Source of the DNA: an uncultured Lachnospiraceae bacterium | GTDB taxonomy: Bacteria; Bacillota; Clostridia; Lachnospirales; Lachnospiraceae | Assembly: GCA_947629385.1 (NCBI GenBank) | Contig: CANRDO010000001.1 | Span: 43,535 to 107,534 of the forward strand | DNA length: 64,000 nt | Direction: 5' to 3' | In this document: positions 34,342 to 42,273 of the stretch, piece by piece | Layout of the letters: each line of letters starts with the position of its first letter | How positions within the stretch are numbered: the first letter of the stretch is position 1 | Program-made: the position numbers and the translations under genes | The notes under the pieces: model-generated | Database searches by the model: none | What the model was told of the DNA's origin: nothing | Seen by the model: only the letters and a program-made list of their open reading frames with translations

Positions 34342-35376
34342 ATGGATGAATCGAACACGAAACCAGTTCTCCGGCAAGTGATTTGTTGGGTTGTGTCGTT
34401 AGTTGCGGCAACATTATGCGTGAATGCATTCGTATTTCTGTATGAACGGCCGGTAGGTTGGATTGAACGGACAGATTCGGCAACAGACGCAATCTGGCGC
34501 CCGGGAGCTGTGTTGAGGCATGGAACCGAGGGAGATGGTGTTTATCGGGTGGATCATAATGGTTATGTGAATCCGGATTTGCCGCTGGCAAGGGGGGGGT
34601 GCACGATAGCGGTTGGTGCATCCCATACACAGGGAAAGGAAGTTCGGGCGGGGCAGAGATACTCAGATCTCCTGAATGTATCATTGCGTGAGAACACTAA
34701 GGAACTGGTAGTATATAATGTTTCGCAGGATGGATATTATTTTCCTAGTATCGTGAATGGATTTTATGCGCTTGTGCAGGAGTTTCCAGATGCGGCGAAT
34801 ATCGTAATCGAGATTGGTACAACAGATTATACCAAAGATGAACTTGCGGAGGCGATAAATCAAAAGGATTTCAATGAAACACAGCTAGGCAGCAACATCG
34901 TTTCTACGTTGTCTGTACAGAAAAAAGTGGGAATGTTGGCTAAGGAGACGTTTCCAATTCTGAGCCTCATGAAGAGGCAGCTGGCGGCGCTTACAAAGAT
35001 TCAGGAGCCAGTAAATCAGAAGGCAGAAGTTCCAGGTATACGAATATACGCTCAATTGGTGGATCAGGCCCTGGGTTTGATCCATTCGGAATTTGATGGA
35101 CGCCTGATAATCCTCTACCATCCGAATGTGAAGATTGAAGCGGATGGTACGATGGAGGTAATAAAGAGTGATACTTGCGAGCTGTTCGCAGGGTTGTGTG
35201 AAAAGAATGGGATTGAGTTTGTTGATATGACGGATCCGTTCCTGAAAGAATATGAAGATAACTACGGTGTGCCATACGGATTTTCAGATACATCAATGGG
35301 ATCCGGACATCTGAATGCAACTGGGCATCGATTGATTGCCCAGGCGCTGTATGGAGTGCTCGCATCGGATGGATAA
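34342..35376 (+). CDS. SGNH-hydrolase-like, membrane-anchored acetylation partner, poly-G tract inside
   Basis: Protein of 344 residues with one N-terminal membrane anchor (about 10-34) and an extracellular part. Blocks resembling SGNH esterases are visible: AVGASHTQG (nucleophile Ser about residue 94), EIGTTDYT, and SGHLNATGHRLIAQAL near the C-terminus (catalytic His). Together with the following MBOAT gene it resembles AlgJ/PatB-type partners that transfer acetyl groups to surface glycans. An 8-G run (34592-34599) encodes RGGC just before the nucleophile; minus one G stops four codons later. ON as sequenced. The starting ATG follows AAAGGAG. Confidence 0.72.
   Translation: MDESNTKPVLRQVICWVVSLVAATLCVNAFVFLYERPVGWIERTDSATDAIWRPGAVLRHGTEGDGVYRVDHNGYVNPDLPLARGGCTIAVGASHTQGKEVRAGQRYSDLLNVSLRENTKELVVYNVSQDGYYFPSIVNGFYALVQEFPDAANIVIEIGTTDYTKDELAEAINQKDFNETQLGSNIVSTLSVQKKVGMLAKETFPILSLMKRQLAALTKIQEPVNQKAEVPGIRIYAQLVDQALGLIHSEFDGRLIILYHPNVKIEADGTMEVIKSDTCELFAGLCEKNGIEFVDMTDPFLKEYEDNYGVPYGFSDTSMGSGHLNATGHRLIAQALYGVLASDG
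34592..34599 (+). repeat. Poly-G tract (8 G) in SGNH-like gene
   Basis: Read AGG GGG GGG TGC in frame. Minus one G leads to CGA TAG, removing the whole catalytic domain. Confidence 0.95.
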
Positions 35377-35443
35377 GAGAGATTTGTTTGGGATTTCTCT
35401 TGACGGCGGTTATTATTTTTCTTGAAAGCGACAGGAGACGGGT

Positions 35444-36892
35444 ATGTCATTTACAGATTGGTATTTCTATCCGGCCGTAACCGGCCTTATTTTATTGCTT
35501 ATTTTTATACAATATGCCCTCAAAGGAAAGGAAGCGCGGTCGAACCAGCTCATGAAAACGGCTCTGCTGTTTTTCAGTTATCTGTCGATGGGGCTTTATG
35601 ATTACAGATTCTGTTTGTGTATTACGGCAGTTATCCTTATCACTTACCTGGGAGGCTTGGGATTAGTACGTCTGGACAAAAGGCGTAAAAGGTGCTTGAC
35701 GGTACTGACAGTTATTTCATTATTGAGCATACTGGGGGTTTTCAAATATCTTGATTTCTTCATGGGAACCTTGGCGAAGATAGCCGGAAAAGAATGGAAT
35801 GCATTCCGCCTTATTCTGCCCATTGGCATTTCCTTTTATATATTCTCAGCAATCGGATATGTTCTTGATGTATCGTGGGGGAATATGGAGGCGGAGAGAA
35901 GCCTCCTGGATATGGCGTTATTCCTCAGTTTTTTTCCGAAATTGCTTTGTGGGCCAATCGTGGCTGGACGGGATTTCTTGCCGCAGCTGAAAGAGCAGCG
36001 GCGGGTAACAGCCAAGAATATGAAGGTAGGTATACAGATTTTTATATTTGGCTTGTTCAAGAAAGTTGTGTTAGCGGATCATCTGGGTGTATTCGTGGAT
36101 GATGTTTTTGGTGCTGCCCTGGCATATGATACCTTTACAGTTTGGCTGGCGGTATTCAGCAGTTTTCTGCAGCTTTATTTTGATTTCTCAGGATATTCAG
36201 ATATGGCGATTGGAATTTCTAAGATACTGGGATATGAAATTGGGAGAAATTTCAATGTGCCGTTTGCAGCGAGGAATATTCGGGAATTTTGGAATCGGTG
36301 GCATATTTCGTTAAGTAGTTGGTTTCGGGATTATCTGTATATTCCTTTAGGTGGTAACAAGAAAGGGTATGCTCGTGAATGCCTGAATAGGATGTTGGTT
36401 TTTCTGGTGAGCGGTCTCTGGCATGGCGCTGGGTTTACATTTATTATTTGGGGCTTTTGCCATGGGATGTATACTGTATTTTATGCGGTTTATGCAAACT
36501 GGGTGAAGAGGCATCATCGGAAATTTGTAGAACATAAAGGTCGTTTCCTGCTCATCGTGAAGGTATTGGCGAACTATTTGTTGCTGAATATTATCCAGGT
36601 TTTTTTTCGGGCAGATTCACTGGAACATGCTATTATGATATTTGGGCGTATGTTTTTTCTTAATCCAGGAATCCATCAGCCGTATGCCTGGACTTTCCTA
36701 GCATATGTCCTGCTAATCTCCGCTACGCTTGCCGCATATTGGAAGCGAAGGCCAGGGGTGTTTATAGATGGGTTTTATCCCCTGCAGGATTTGAATACAT
36801 TTAAAGGTTGCACATTGTTCTTGGCATTTTGCGAGCTTACTTTTTTGTTTGCTTACAGTGGAAAAACATTTTTCTCGTATGCGAATTTTTAA
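35444..36892 (+). CDS. MBOAT-family O-acyltransferase (AlgI/DltB-like)
   Basis: Polytopic membrane protein of 482 residues that would bring acyl groups across the membrane for glycan O-acetylation. Key parts are LILPIGISFYIFSAIGYVLDV, FFPKLLCGPIVAGRDFLPQL, YSDMAIGISKILGYEIGRNF, NVPFAARNIREFWNRWHISLSSWFRDYLYIPLGG and SGLWHGAGFTFIIWG (the MBOAT histidine, near residue 327). It is adjacent to the SGNH-like partner and is the last gene of the EPS locus, 30 bases before a long terminator hairpin. AGGAGACGG precedes the ATG. Confidence 0.92.
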   Translation: MSFTDWYFYPAVTGLILLLIFIQYALKGKEARSNQLMKTALLFFSYLSMGLYDYRFCLCITAVILITYLGGLGLVRLDKRRKRCLTVLTVISLLSILGVFKYLDFFMGTLAKIAGKEWNAFRLILPIGISFYIFSAIGYVLDVSWGNMEAERSLLDMALFLSFFPKLLCGPIVAGRDFLPQLKEQRRVTAKNMKVGIQIFIFGLFKKVVLADHLGVFVDDVFGAALAYDTFTVWLAVFSSFLQLYFDFSGYSDMAIGISKILGYEIGRNFNVPFAARNIREFWNRWHISLSSWFRDYLYIPLGGNKKGYARECLNRMLVFLVSGLWHGAGFTFIIWGFCHGMYTVFYAVYANWVKRHHRKFVEHKGRFLLIVKVLANYLLLNIIQVFFRADSLEHAIMIFGRMFFLNPGIHQPYAWTFLAYVLLISATLAAYWKRRPGVFIDGFYPLQDLNTFKGCTLFLAFCELTFLFAYSGKTFFSYANF

Positions 36893-36921
36893 TGGATTAA
36901 TGAACATATTTATACGAAACG

Positions 36922-36968
36922 AAGAGCCGGTATCTGTTGTGTCAGGCATACAACAGGTATCGGCTCTT
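36922..36968 (+). terminator. Terminator at the end of the EPS locus
   Basis: A 19-bp stem (36922-36940 with 36950-36968, two G-U pairs) around a 9-base loop, ending CTCTTTGC. Strongest hairpin in the locus; closes the operon. Confidence 0.85.
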
Positions 36969-37037
36969 TGCTTTCAGAAGATTATTTACAGCCGCTTCCT
37001 AAACTGCTTCGTTCTTTTCTGATGGGGGGCGGACAAA

Positions 37038-38381
37038 GATTGTGTCAATAGTTTTTCGCAAAATTAAATTCAGCCGTTTGGCAGCCGGCATTAGCCTGCA
37101 AGGGAGTCAGACAGTATTCCGTCTTCCGGTTTGACAAGATGATCCATGTTCATGTATTTCCGGGTGCCCCATTGGGTCCCGGCTACATGCCGCAGCCGTG
37201 CGCAGACCAGCATCAGTGCGCTCTGCCCGTCCGGGAATGCGCCAATGGCCTTGGTCCGCCGTTTGATCTCCCGGTTCACACGCTCGATCGTATTGTTCGT
37301 CCGGATCCGTGTCCAGTGCTGTGTCGGAAAATCCATGTAAGTGAGCGTTTCCTCTATGCCGTCCTCCACTTTCTGGGCCGCTCTGGACAGCTTCATCTCC
37401 CGCGGGAGGCTTTCTCCCTGGCAGCTTCCTTGTTCTCCTGTGCGTGTACCGCTTTCAGCATCATTGCGACCGTTTTCACTTTATTCCTTGGTGTCACGGA
37501 AAAGATGTTCCGGTAAAAATGAACCGTACATCTCTGGTACCGGGCATCCGGAAAGGTCTCTGCCACTGTTTCCAGCATGCCTAGGTTCTTATCCCCGATG
37601 ACAAGCCGGACGCCTGTAAGCCCCGCTCCTTCAGCCAGACAAAGAAGGAACGCCAGCTTTCCCGGTCTTCTTTCATGCCTTCTGCTGCTCCGATGATCTT
37701 GCGAAACCCATCGCTGCTGACACCGATCGCAACAAGGACAGAGACATTCTGGATCTCGCCGCCCCAGCTGCGTTTCAGGTAGACCCCGTCCACATAGACA
37801 TACGGGTAGTCCCCGGCGAGCGGGCGTGTACGCCAGGTCTCGATATGTTCATAGGCTTTCTTGTTGAGGTTGCTGATCGTGCCGGGCGAGACCCTGGTTC
37901 CCCACAGGGCTTCCGTGATGTCCTCCACGCGGCGCACAGAAACACCGGCAAGGTACATTTCGATCAGTGCCTCTTCCACGGAGGATTCCCTGCGGCGGTA
38001 GCGTTCGATGATGGCCGTCTCAAAAGGAACACCTTTGAGCTTTGGGACTTTCAGCTCCACTTCGCCTGCCGTGGTCTGGAAGTTCCGCTTATAGTGGCCG
38101 GAGCGGTAGCCCTGGCGGGTATCGGAACGTTCATACCTCTGGGCATTGACCAGTTCATCGGCTTCCTTGTCAAGCAGGGCGTTAAGGGTTTCTTCCACGC
38201 TGCTGCGGACAAGATCCTTCAAATCATGCTTTATTAAATCCTCATTCAGTTGTATAATGTTATCAGACATGGTTTTTGCCTCCTTTAGTAAAATTTTGTG
38301 TGGTAACTTAATTCTACCAAACGGCATAGACCATGTCTATTTTTTATGAAGTTAAATTTGCGAAACTAATTATACGTCATC
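37038..38381 (-). mobile_element. IS256-family insertion sequence (degenerate)
   Basis: About 1.34 kb element. Near-inverted end repeats are visible: 37054-37072 and 38347-38365 match in 17 of 19 positions, with weaker similarity out to about 37038 and 38381. Size fits IS256. I could not find a convincing target duplication. It lies immediately after the EPS terminator, at the border with housekeeping genes. Confidence 0.75.
37091..38270 (-). pseudogene. IS256-family transposase, broken
   Basis: Remnant of a mutator-type transposase: start MSDNIIQLNEDLIKHDLKDL, DGVYLKRSWGG (first catalytic Asp), RYQRCTVHFYRN, and RTNNTIERVNREIKRRTKAIG (last Glu region) are recognisable. Frame 1 (38270-37581) ends early. 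A lost base in a C4 run (37621-37624 on the plus strand) would explain the shift into the frame of ETFPDARYQRC (37578-37393). A second break near 37396 also loses several codons, before MKLSRAAQKVEDG. Two lesions, one of them a deletion, indicate a dead copy rather than programmed frameshifting. Confidence 0.85.
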
Positions 38382-38409
38382 TCTTTCCAGATCAAAGAAA
38401 AACACGTAG

Positions 38410-38438
38410 TTGCGAAAAACGGCGGAAAATGCTATACT
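38410..38438 (+). promoter_or_regulatory. Promoter of apt
   Basis: TTGCGA at 38410-38415 and TATACT at 38433-38438, 17-base spacer, with an extended -10 TG. Located 29 bases outside the IS remnant and 88 bases before the apt start. Confidence 0.7.
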
Positions 38439-38525
38439 TCATTTTTAGATAAGTTATAGTATCTGCGGTTCTTTCGGAAGAAGCTGTGTTTGGAAGCTGT
38501 GGCAGATCTGAATCATGGGAGGAAT

Positions 38526-39056
38526 ATGAAGATGAAAAAGATTGAAGAGTACGTGAGAAGCATTCCGGATTTTCCGGAGCCGGGCATTATTTTCAGAGAT
38601 GTGACGAGCATTCTGCAGGACGCGGACGGACTGCATCTCGCAATCGATCTGATGCAGGAGAAGCTTGCCGGAATGGATTTTGACGTGGTGGTCGGCGCGG
38701 AGTCGAGAGGTTTCATTTTCGGTACGCCGATCGCGTATAATTTACACAAGCCGTTTGTGCTCGTGCGCAAGAAGGGCAAGCTGCCATGTGAGACGGTCTC
38801 GATGGAGTATGATCTGGAGTACGGCTCTGCGACGATTGAGATGCACAAGGATTCGATCAAGCCGGGACAGAAGGTCGTCATCATCGACGATTTGATTGCG
38901 ACGGGCGGGACGATCGAGGCTGCGATCAAGTTGATTGAGCAGCTTGGAGGCGAGGTTGTGAAGGTGGTATTCCTGATGGAGCTCGCGGGATTGAAGGGCC
39001 GGGAGAGGCTTGCAGGATATGATGTAGAGTCCGTGATCTGCTACGAGGGCAAGTGA
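38526..39056 (+). CDS. apt: Adenine phosphoribosyltransferase
   Basis: Purine salvage enzyme that makes AMP from adenine and PRPP. The 176-residue protein has FPEPGIIFRDVT near the N-terminus, GAESRGFIFGTPIA, and the PRPP-binding VIIDDLIATGGTIEAA (about residues 118-133). ATG 38526 is preceded by GGGAGG; a longer in-frame start at 38490 would add a segment without similarity. The apt-rel order is widespread in Firmicutes. Confidence 0.97.
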   Translation: MKMKKIEEYVRSIPDFPEPGIIFRDVTSILQDADGLHLAIDLMQEKLAGMDFDVVVGAESRGFIFGTPIAYNLHKPFVLVRKKGKLPCETVSMEYDLEYGSATIEMHKDSIKPGQKVVIIDDLIATGGTIEAAIKLIEQLGGEVVKVVFLMELAGLKGRERLAGYDVESVICYEGK

Positions 39057-39172
39057 GGCGGACATCCGGACGGACAGAGCCTGGAGCTTATTCTGCCGGG
39101 CGGCAGTGAGAGAATTGGCCCAATGAGAGAAGAGACATGTGCTGCAGAACAATAGACTGAGATGGTGATCAT

Positions 39173-41503
39173 ATGTCAACAGATGTGAAAGCAAATCAGA
39201 AAACGGCGGACGTGAAAACGGAGCAGGAGAGAGTGGAGGAGATCCGGCAGGCCGACGCGAACGTGAAGACGATGGAGGACTTTACGAGCCCGGATGTGCT
39301 GTACGACGAGCTTATCCGAAGTGTGCGGAAATATCATCCGTCCGACGATATCTCCATGATCGAGAAAGCGTATAAAATCGCTTATGATGCGCACAAGGAT
39401 CAGCGCCGCAAGTCCGGGGAGCCGTACATCATCCATCCGCTCTGCGTGGGCATTATCCTTGCGGATCTGGAGCTGGATAAAGAGACGATCGTGGCGGGGC
39501 TTCTGCACGATGTCGTCGAGGACACGGTCATGACATCGGAGCAGCTGCGTGAGGAGTTCGGCGACGAGGTCGCGCTGCTCGTGGACGGCGTCACAAAGCT
39601 GGGTCAGCTGAACTATTCCGCAGATAAGGTGGAGGTGCAGGCGGAGAACCTGCGCAAGATGTTCCTCGCGATGGCGAAGGATATCCGCGTGATCCTGATC
39701 AAGCTCGCAGACCGTCTGCACAACATGCGCACGCTCAAGTATATGAAGCCGGAGAAGCAGAAGGAGAAGGCGCGCGAGACGATGGATATCTACGCGCCGA
39801 TCGCGCACCGGCTTGGTATTTCCAAGATCAAGGTGGAGCTCGACGATCTCTCTTTGAAATATCTGGAGCCGGAGGTCTATTACGACCTGGTCGAGAAGAT
39901 CTCATTGAAGAAGGACGCGCGGCAGGAGTTTGTCGACAATATCGTGAAGGAGGTCCGTGAGCATGTCGAGGCTGCAGGCATCAAGGCGCAGATCGACGGC
40001 CGGATCAAGCATTTTTTCAGTATCTATAAGAAGATGGTCAATCAGCAGAAGACGCTGGACCAGATCTATGATCTGTTTGCGGTCCGCATTATCGTGGATA
40101 CCGTGAAGGACTGCTACGCGGCGCTCGGGCTGATCCATGAGATGTATAAGCCGATTCCCGGACGATTCAAGGATTATATTGCGATGCCGAAGCAGAACAT
40201 GTACCAGTCGCTGCACACGACTCTGATCGGGCCGGGCGGCGTTCCGTTTGAGATCCAGATCCGCACGTTCGAGATGCACCGCACAGCGGAGTACGGTATC
40301 GCGGCGCACTGGAAATACAAGGAAGCTGCCGACGGCAAGAAGGGCGACACGAAGAGCGAGGAGGCGAAGCTGAGTTGGCTGCGCCAGGTGCTTGACTGGC
40401 AGATGTCCGACAATCGCGAATTCATGAGCCTTCTGAAGAGCGACTTTGACCTTTTCTCAGAGAGCGTCTACTGCTTTACCCCGTCCGGCGACGTCAAGAA
40501 TCTGCCGAACGGGTCGACGCCGATTGATTTTGCGTACAGCATCCACAGCGCAGTCGGCAACCGTATGATCGGGGCGCGCGTCAACGGCAAGCTGGTCACA
40601 ATCGACTATGTGATCCAGAACGGCGACCGCATTGAGGTCATCACCTCTCAGAATTCGCGCGGACCGAGCCGGGACTGGCTGAAGATCGTCAAGAGCTCTC
40701 AGGCGAAGAACAAGATCAATCAGTGGTTCAAGCAGGAGCTCAAGGAAGATAATATTGTCAAGGGTAAGGAGCTCGTGGCGTCGTACTGCAGGGCGAAAAA
40801 TATCGTGCAGTCCGACATTATGAAGCCGGAATATATCGAGCGGGTGCTCACCAAGTACGGCTTCCGCGACTGGGATTCCGTGCTGGCCGCGGTTGGACAC
40901 GGCGGGCTTAAGGAGGGCCAGGTCGTCAACAAGCTGCTGGAGGGCTATGAGCGCGACCACCGAAAGGAGATCACGGACGAGCAGATCATCGAGGCGGTTC
41001 AGAACGCGAAGGAATCTGCGCCGGTGCAGCTTCGCAAGTCCAAGGGCGGCATCACGGTGCAGGGTATCGACGATGTGAGCGTGCGTTTCGCAAAGTGCTG
41101 CAGTCCGATCCCGGGGGATGAGATCGTCGGCTTTGTGACGCGTGGGCGCGGGGTCACGGTGCATCGGACCGACTGTATCAATGTGATCAATCTCCCGGAG
41201 GAGGAGCGCTCAAGGCTGATCGATGCCGAGTGGCAGAAGGAGGCCCAGGAGGGCGACAAGGGTCTGTACATGGCCGAGATCATGATCTACTGCAACAACC
41301 GCACCGGCCTTTTGGTCGATATCACGAAAATATTTACAGAGCGAAAGATCGACGTTCGCTCGGTCAACTCCCGCACGAGCCGGCAGGGGATCGCGACGAT
41401 CGCGATGTCGTTTGAGATCGCGGATAAGGGGACGTTGAATTATCTTGTTGACAAGATCCGCCAGGTGGAGAGTGTGATTGATGTGGAACGCACGACGGGC
41501 TGA
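39173..41503 (+). CDS. rel: Bifunctional (p)ppGpp synthetase/hydrolase Rel
   Basis: Stringent-response enzyme of 776 residues. The HD hydrolase domain near the N-terminus shows LLHDVVED and KLADRLHNMRTL. The synthetase domain follows with RFKDYIAMPKQNMYQSLHT (about 330-348). Then TGS (VYCFTPSGDVKNLPNGSTPIDFAY), a zinc-finger-like CCSPIPGDEIVGFVTRGRGVTVHR region and a C-terminal ACT domain (about 700-776). Intact HD residues indicate hydrolase as well as synthetase activity. It lies 116 bases after apt. Confidence 0.97.
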   Translation: MSTDVKANQKTADVKTEQERVEEIRQADANVKTMEDFTSPDVLYDELIRSVRKYHPSDDISMIEKAYKIAYDAHKDQRRKSGEPYIIHPLCVGIILADLELDKETIVAGLLHDVVEDTVMTSEQLREEFGDEVALLVDGVTKLGQLNYSADKVEVQAENLRKMFLAMAKDIRVILIKLADRLHNMRTLKYMKPEKQKEKARETMDIYAPIAHRLGISKIKVELDDLSLKYLEPEVYYDLVEKISLKKDARQEFVDNIVKEVREHVEAAGIKAQIDGRIKHFFSIYKKMVNQQKTLDQIYDLFAVRIIVDTVKDCYAALGLIHEMYKPIPGRFKDYIAMPKQNMYQSLHTTLIGPGGVPFEIQIRTFEMHRTAEYGIAAHWKYKEAADGKKGDTKSEEAKLSWLRQVLDWQMSDNREFMSLLKSDFDLFSESVYCFTPSGDVKNLPNGSTPIDFAYSIHSAVGNRMIGARVNGKLVTIDYVIQNGDRIEVITSQNSRGPSRDWLKIVKSSQAKNKINQWFKQELKEDNIVKGKELVASYCRAKNIVQSDIMKPEYIERVLTKYGFRDWDSVLAAVGHGGLKEGQVVNKLLEGYERDHRKEITDEQIIEAVQNAKESAPVQLRKSKGGITVQGIDDVSVRFAKCCSPIPGDEIVGFVTRGRGVTVHRTDCINVINLPEEERSRLIDAEWQKEAQEGDKGLYMAEIMIYCNNRTGLLVDITKIFTERKIDVRSVNSRTSRQGIATIAMSFEIADKGTLNYLVDKIRQVESVIDVERTTG

Positions 41504-41630
41504 ATACGCTGCAGACAGGCAATGTATGGCGGGCTAAATTTGTGGCGCATGCGTAGTGCAGACGGTTTGAATATGAGGTTCACGCACTGCGCAGACGAAT
41601 GCAGGAACGGATTGCAGGAGGAGATACAGT

Positions 41631-42257
41631 ATGGACAAGCTTCAGGTAGAGACTTTGGTGCTCGGGGAGATCATGACGAACTGCTATCTTGCGGTGAACA
41701 AGGAGACGAAGGAACTTTTGATTGTAGACCCGGCGGCTGAGGCGGACAGGATCATACAGAAGATCGGGGAACTCCAGGCGACCCCGGTAGCGATTCTCCT
41801 GACGCACGGACATTTTGATCATATCGGGGCGGTTGACGCTCTGCGGGAGCAGTATGGCATTCCGGCCTGCGCGGTCGATGAGGAGCGGCAGGTGCTGGAA
41901 CGGACGACATACAATCTCTCCGCGATGCAGGGAAAGGCTTTTACGGTGAAGGCGGATCGCTTTTTCCACGATGGAGAAACAGTAGAGCTGGCAGGCTTTT
42001 CCATTCGGGTGCTGCACACGCCGGGGCATACAGCGGGAGGGGCATGCTATTATATCGAGTCGGAGGATGTTCTGTTTTCCGGGGATACCCTGTTCTGCGG
42101 CAGCGTAGGGAGGACGGATTTTCCGACGGGGAGCATGAGCGCGCTGCATGACTCCATACACAGCAAGCTTTTTGTGCTTCCGGACGAGACGCTTGTCCTG
42201 CCGGGACACGACGACCCGAGTAAGATCGGATATGAGAAGCAATACAACCCATATTAG
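41631..42257 (+). CDS. MBL-fold metallo-hydrolase (glyoxalase II-like)
   Basis: Metallo-beta-lactamase fold protein of 208 residues. LLTHGHFDHIG carries the HxHxDH metal site (about residues 60-65), HTPGHTAGG the next histidine, FSGDTLFCGSVGRTDF the bridging Asp, and LPGHDD the last His. It resembles the YcbL/YqgX hydroxyacylglutathione-hydrolase-like group. GGAGGAG precedes the ATG. Position after rel and before hemZ is common in clostridia. Substrate uncertain. Confidence 0.9.
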   Translation: MDKLQVETLVLGEIMTNCYLAVNKETKELLIVDPAAEADRIIQKIGELQATPVAILLTHGHFDHIGAVDALREQYGIPACAVDEERQVLERTTYNLSAMQGKAFTVKADRFFHDGETVELAGFSIRVLHTPGHTAGGACYYIESEDVLFSGDTLFCGSVGRTDFPTGSMSALHDSIHSKLFVLPDETLVLPGHDDPSKIGYEKQYNPY

Positions 42258-42273
42258 AGTGGAATGATAATTT

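Noticed and set aside
37091..38270. Programmed frameshift in the IS256 transposase
   Set aside because: IS256 transposases are made from one frame, and the second break also lacks codons, so decay is simpler.
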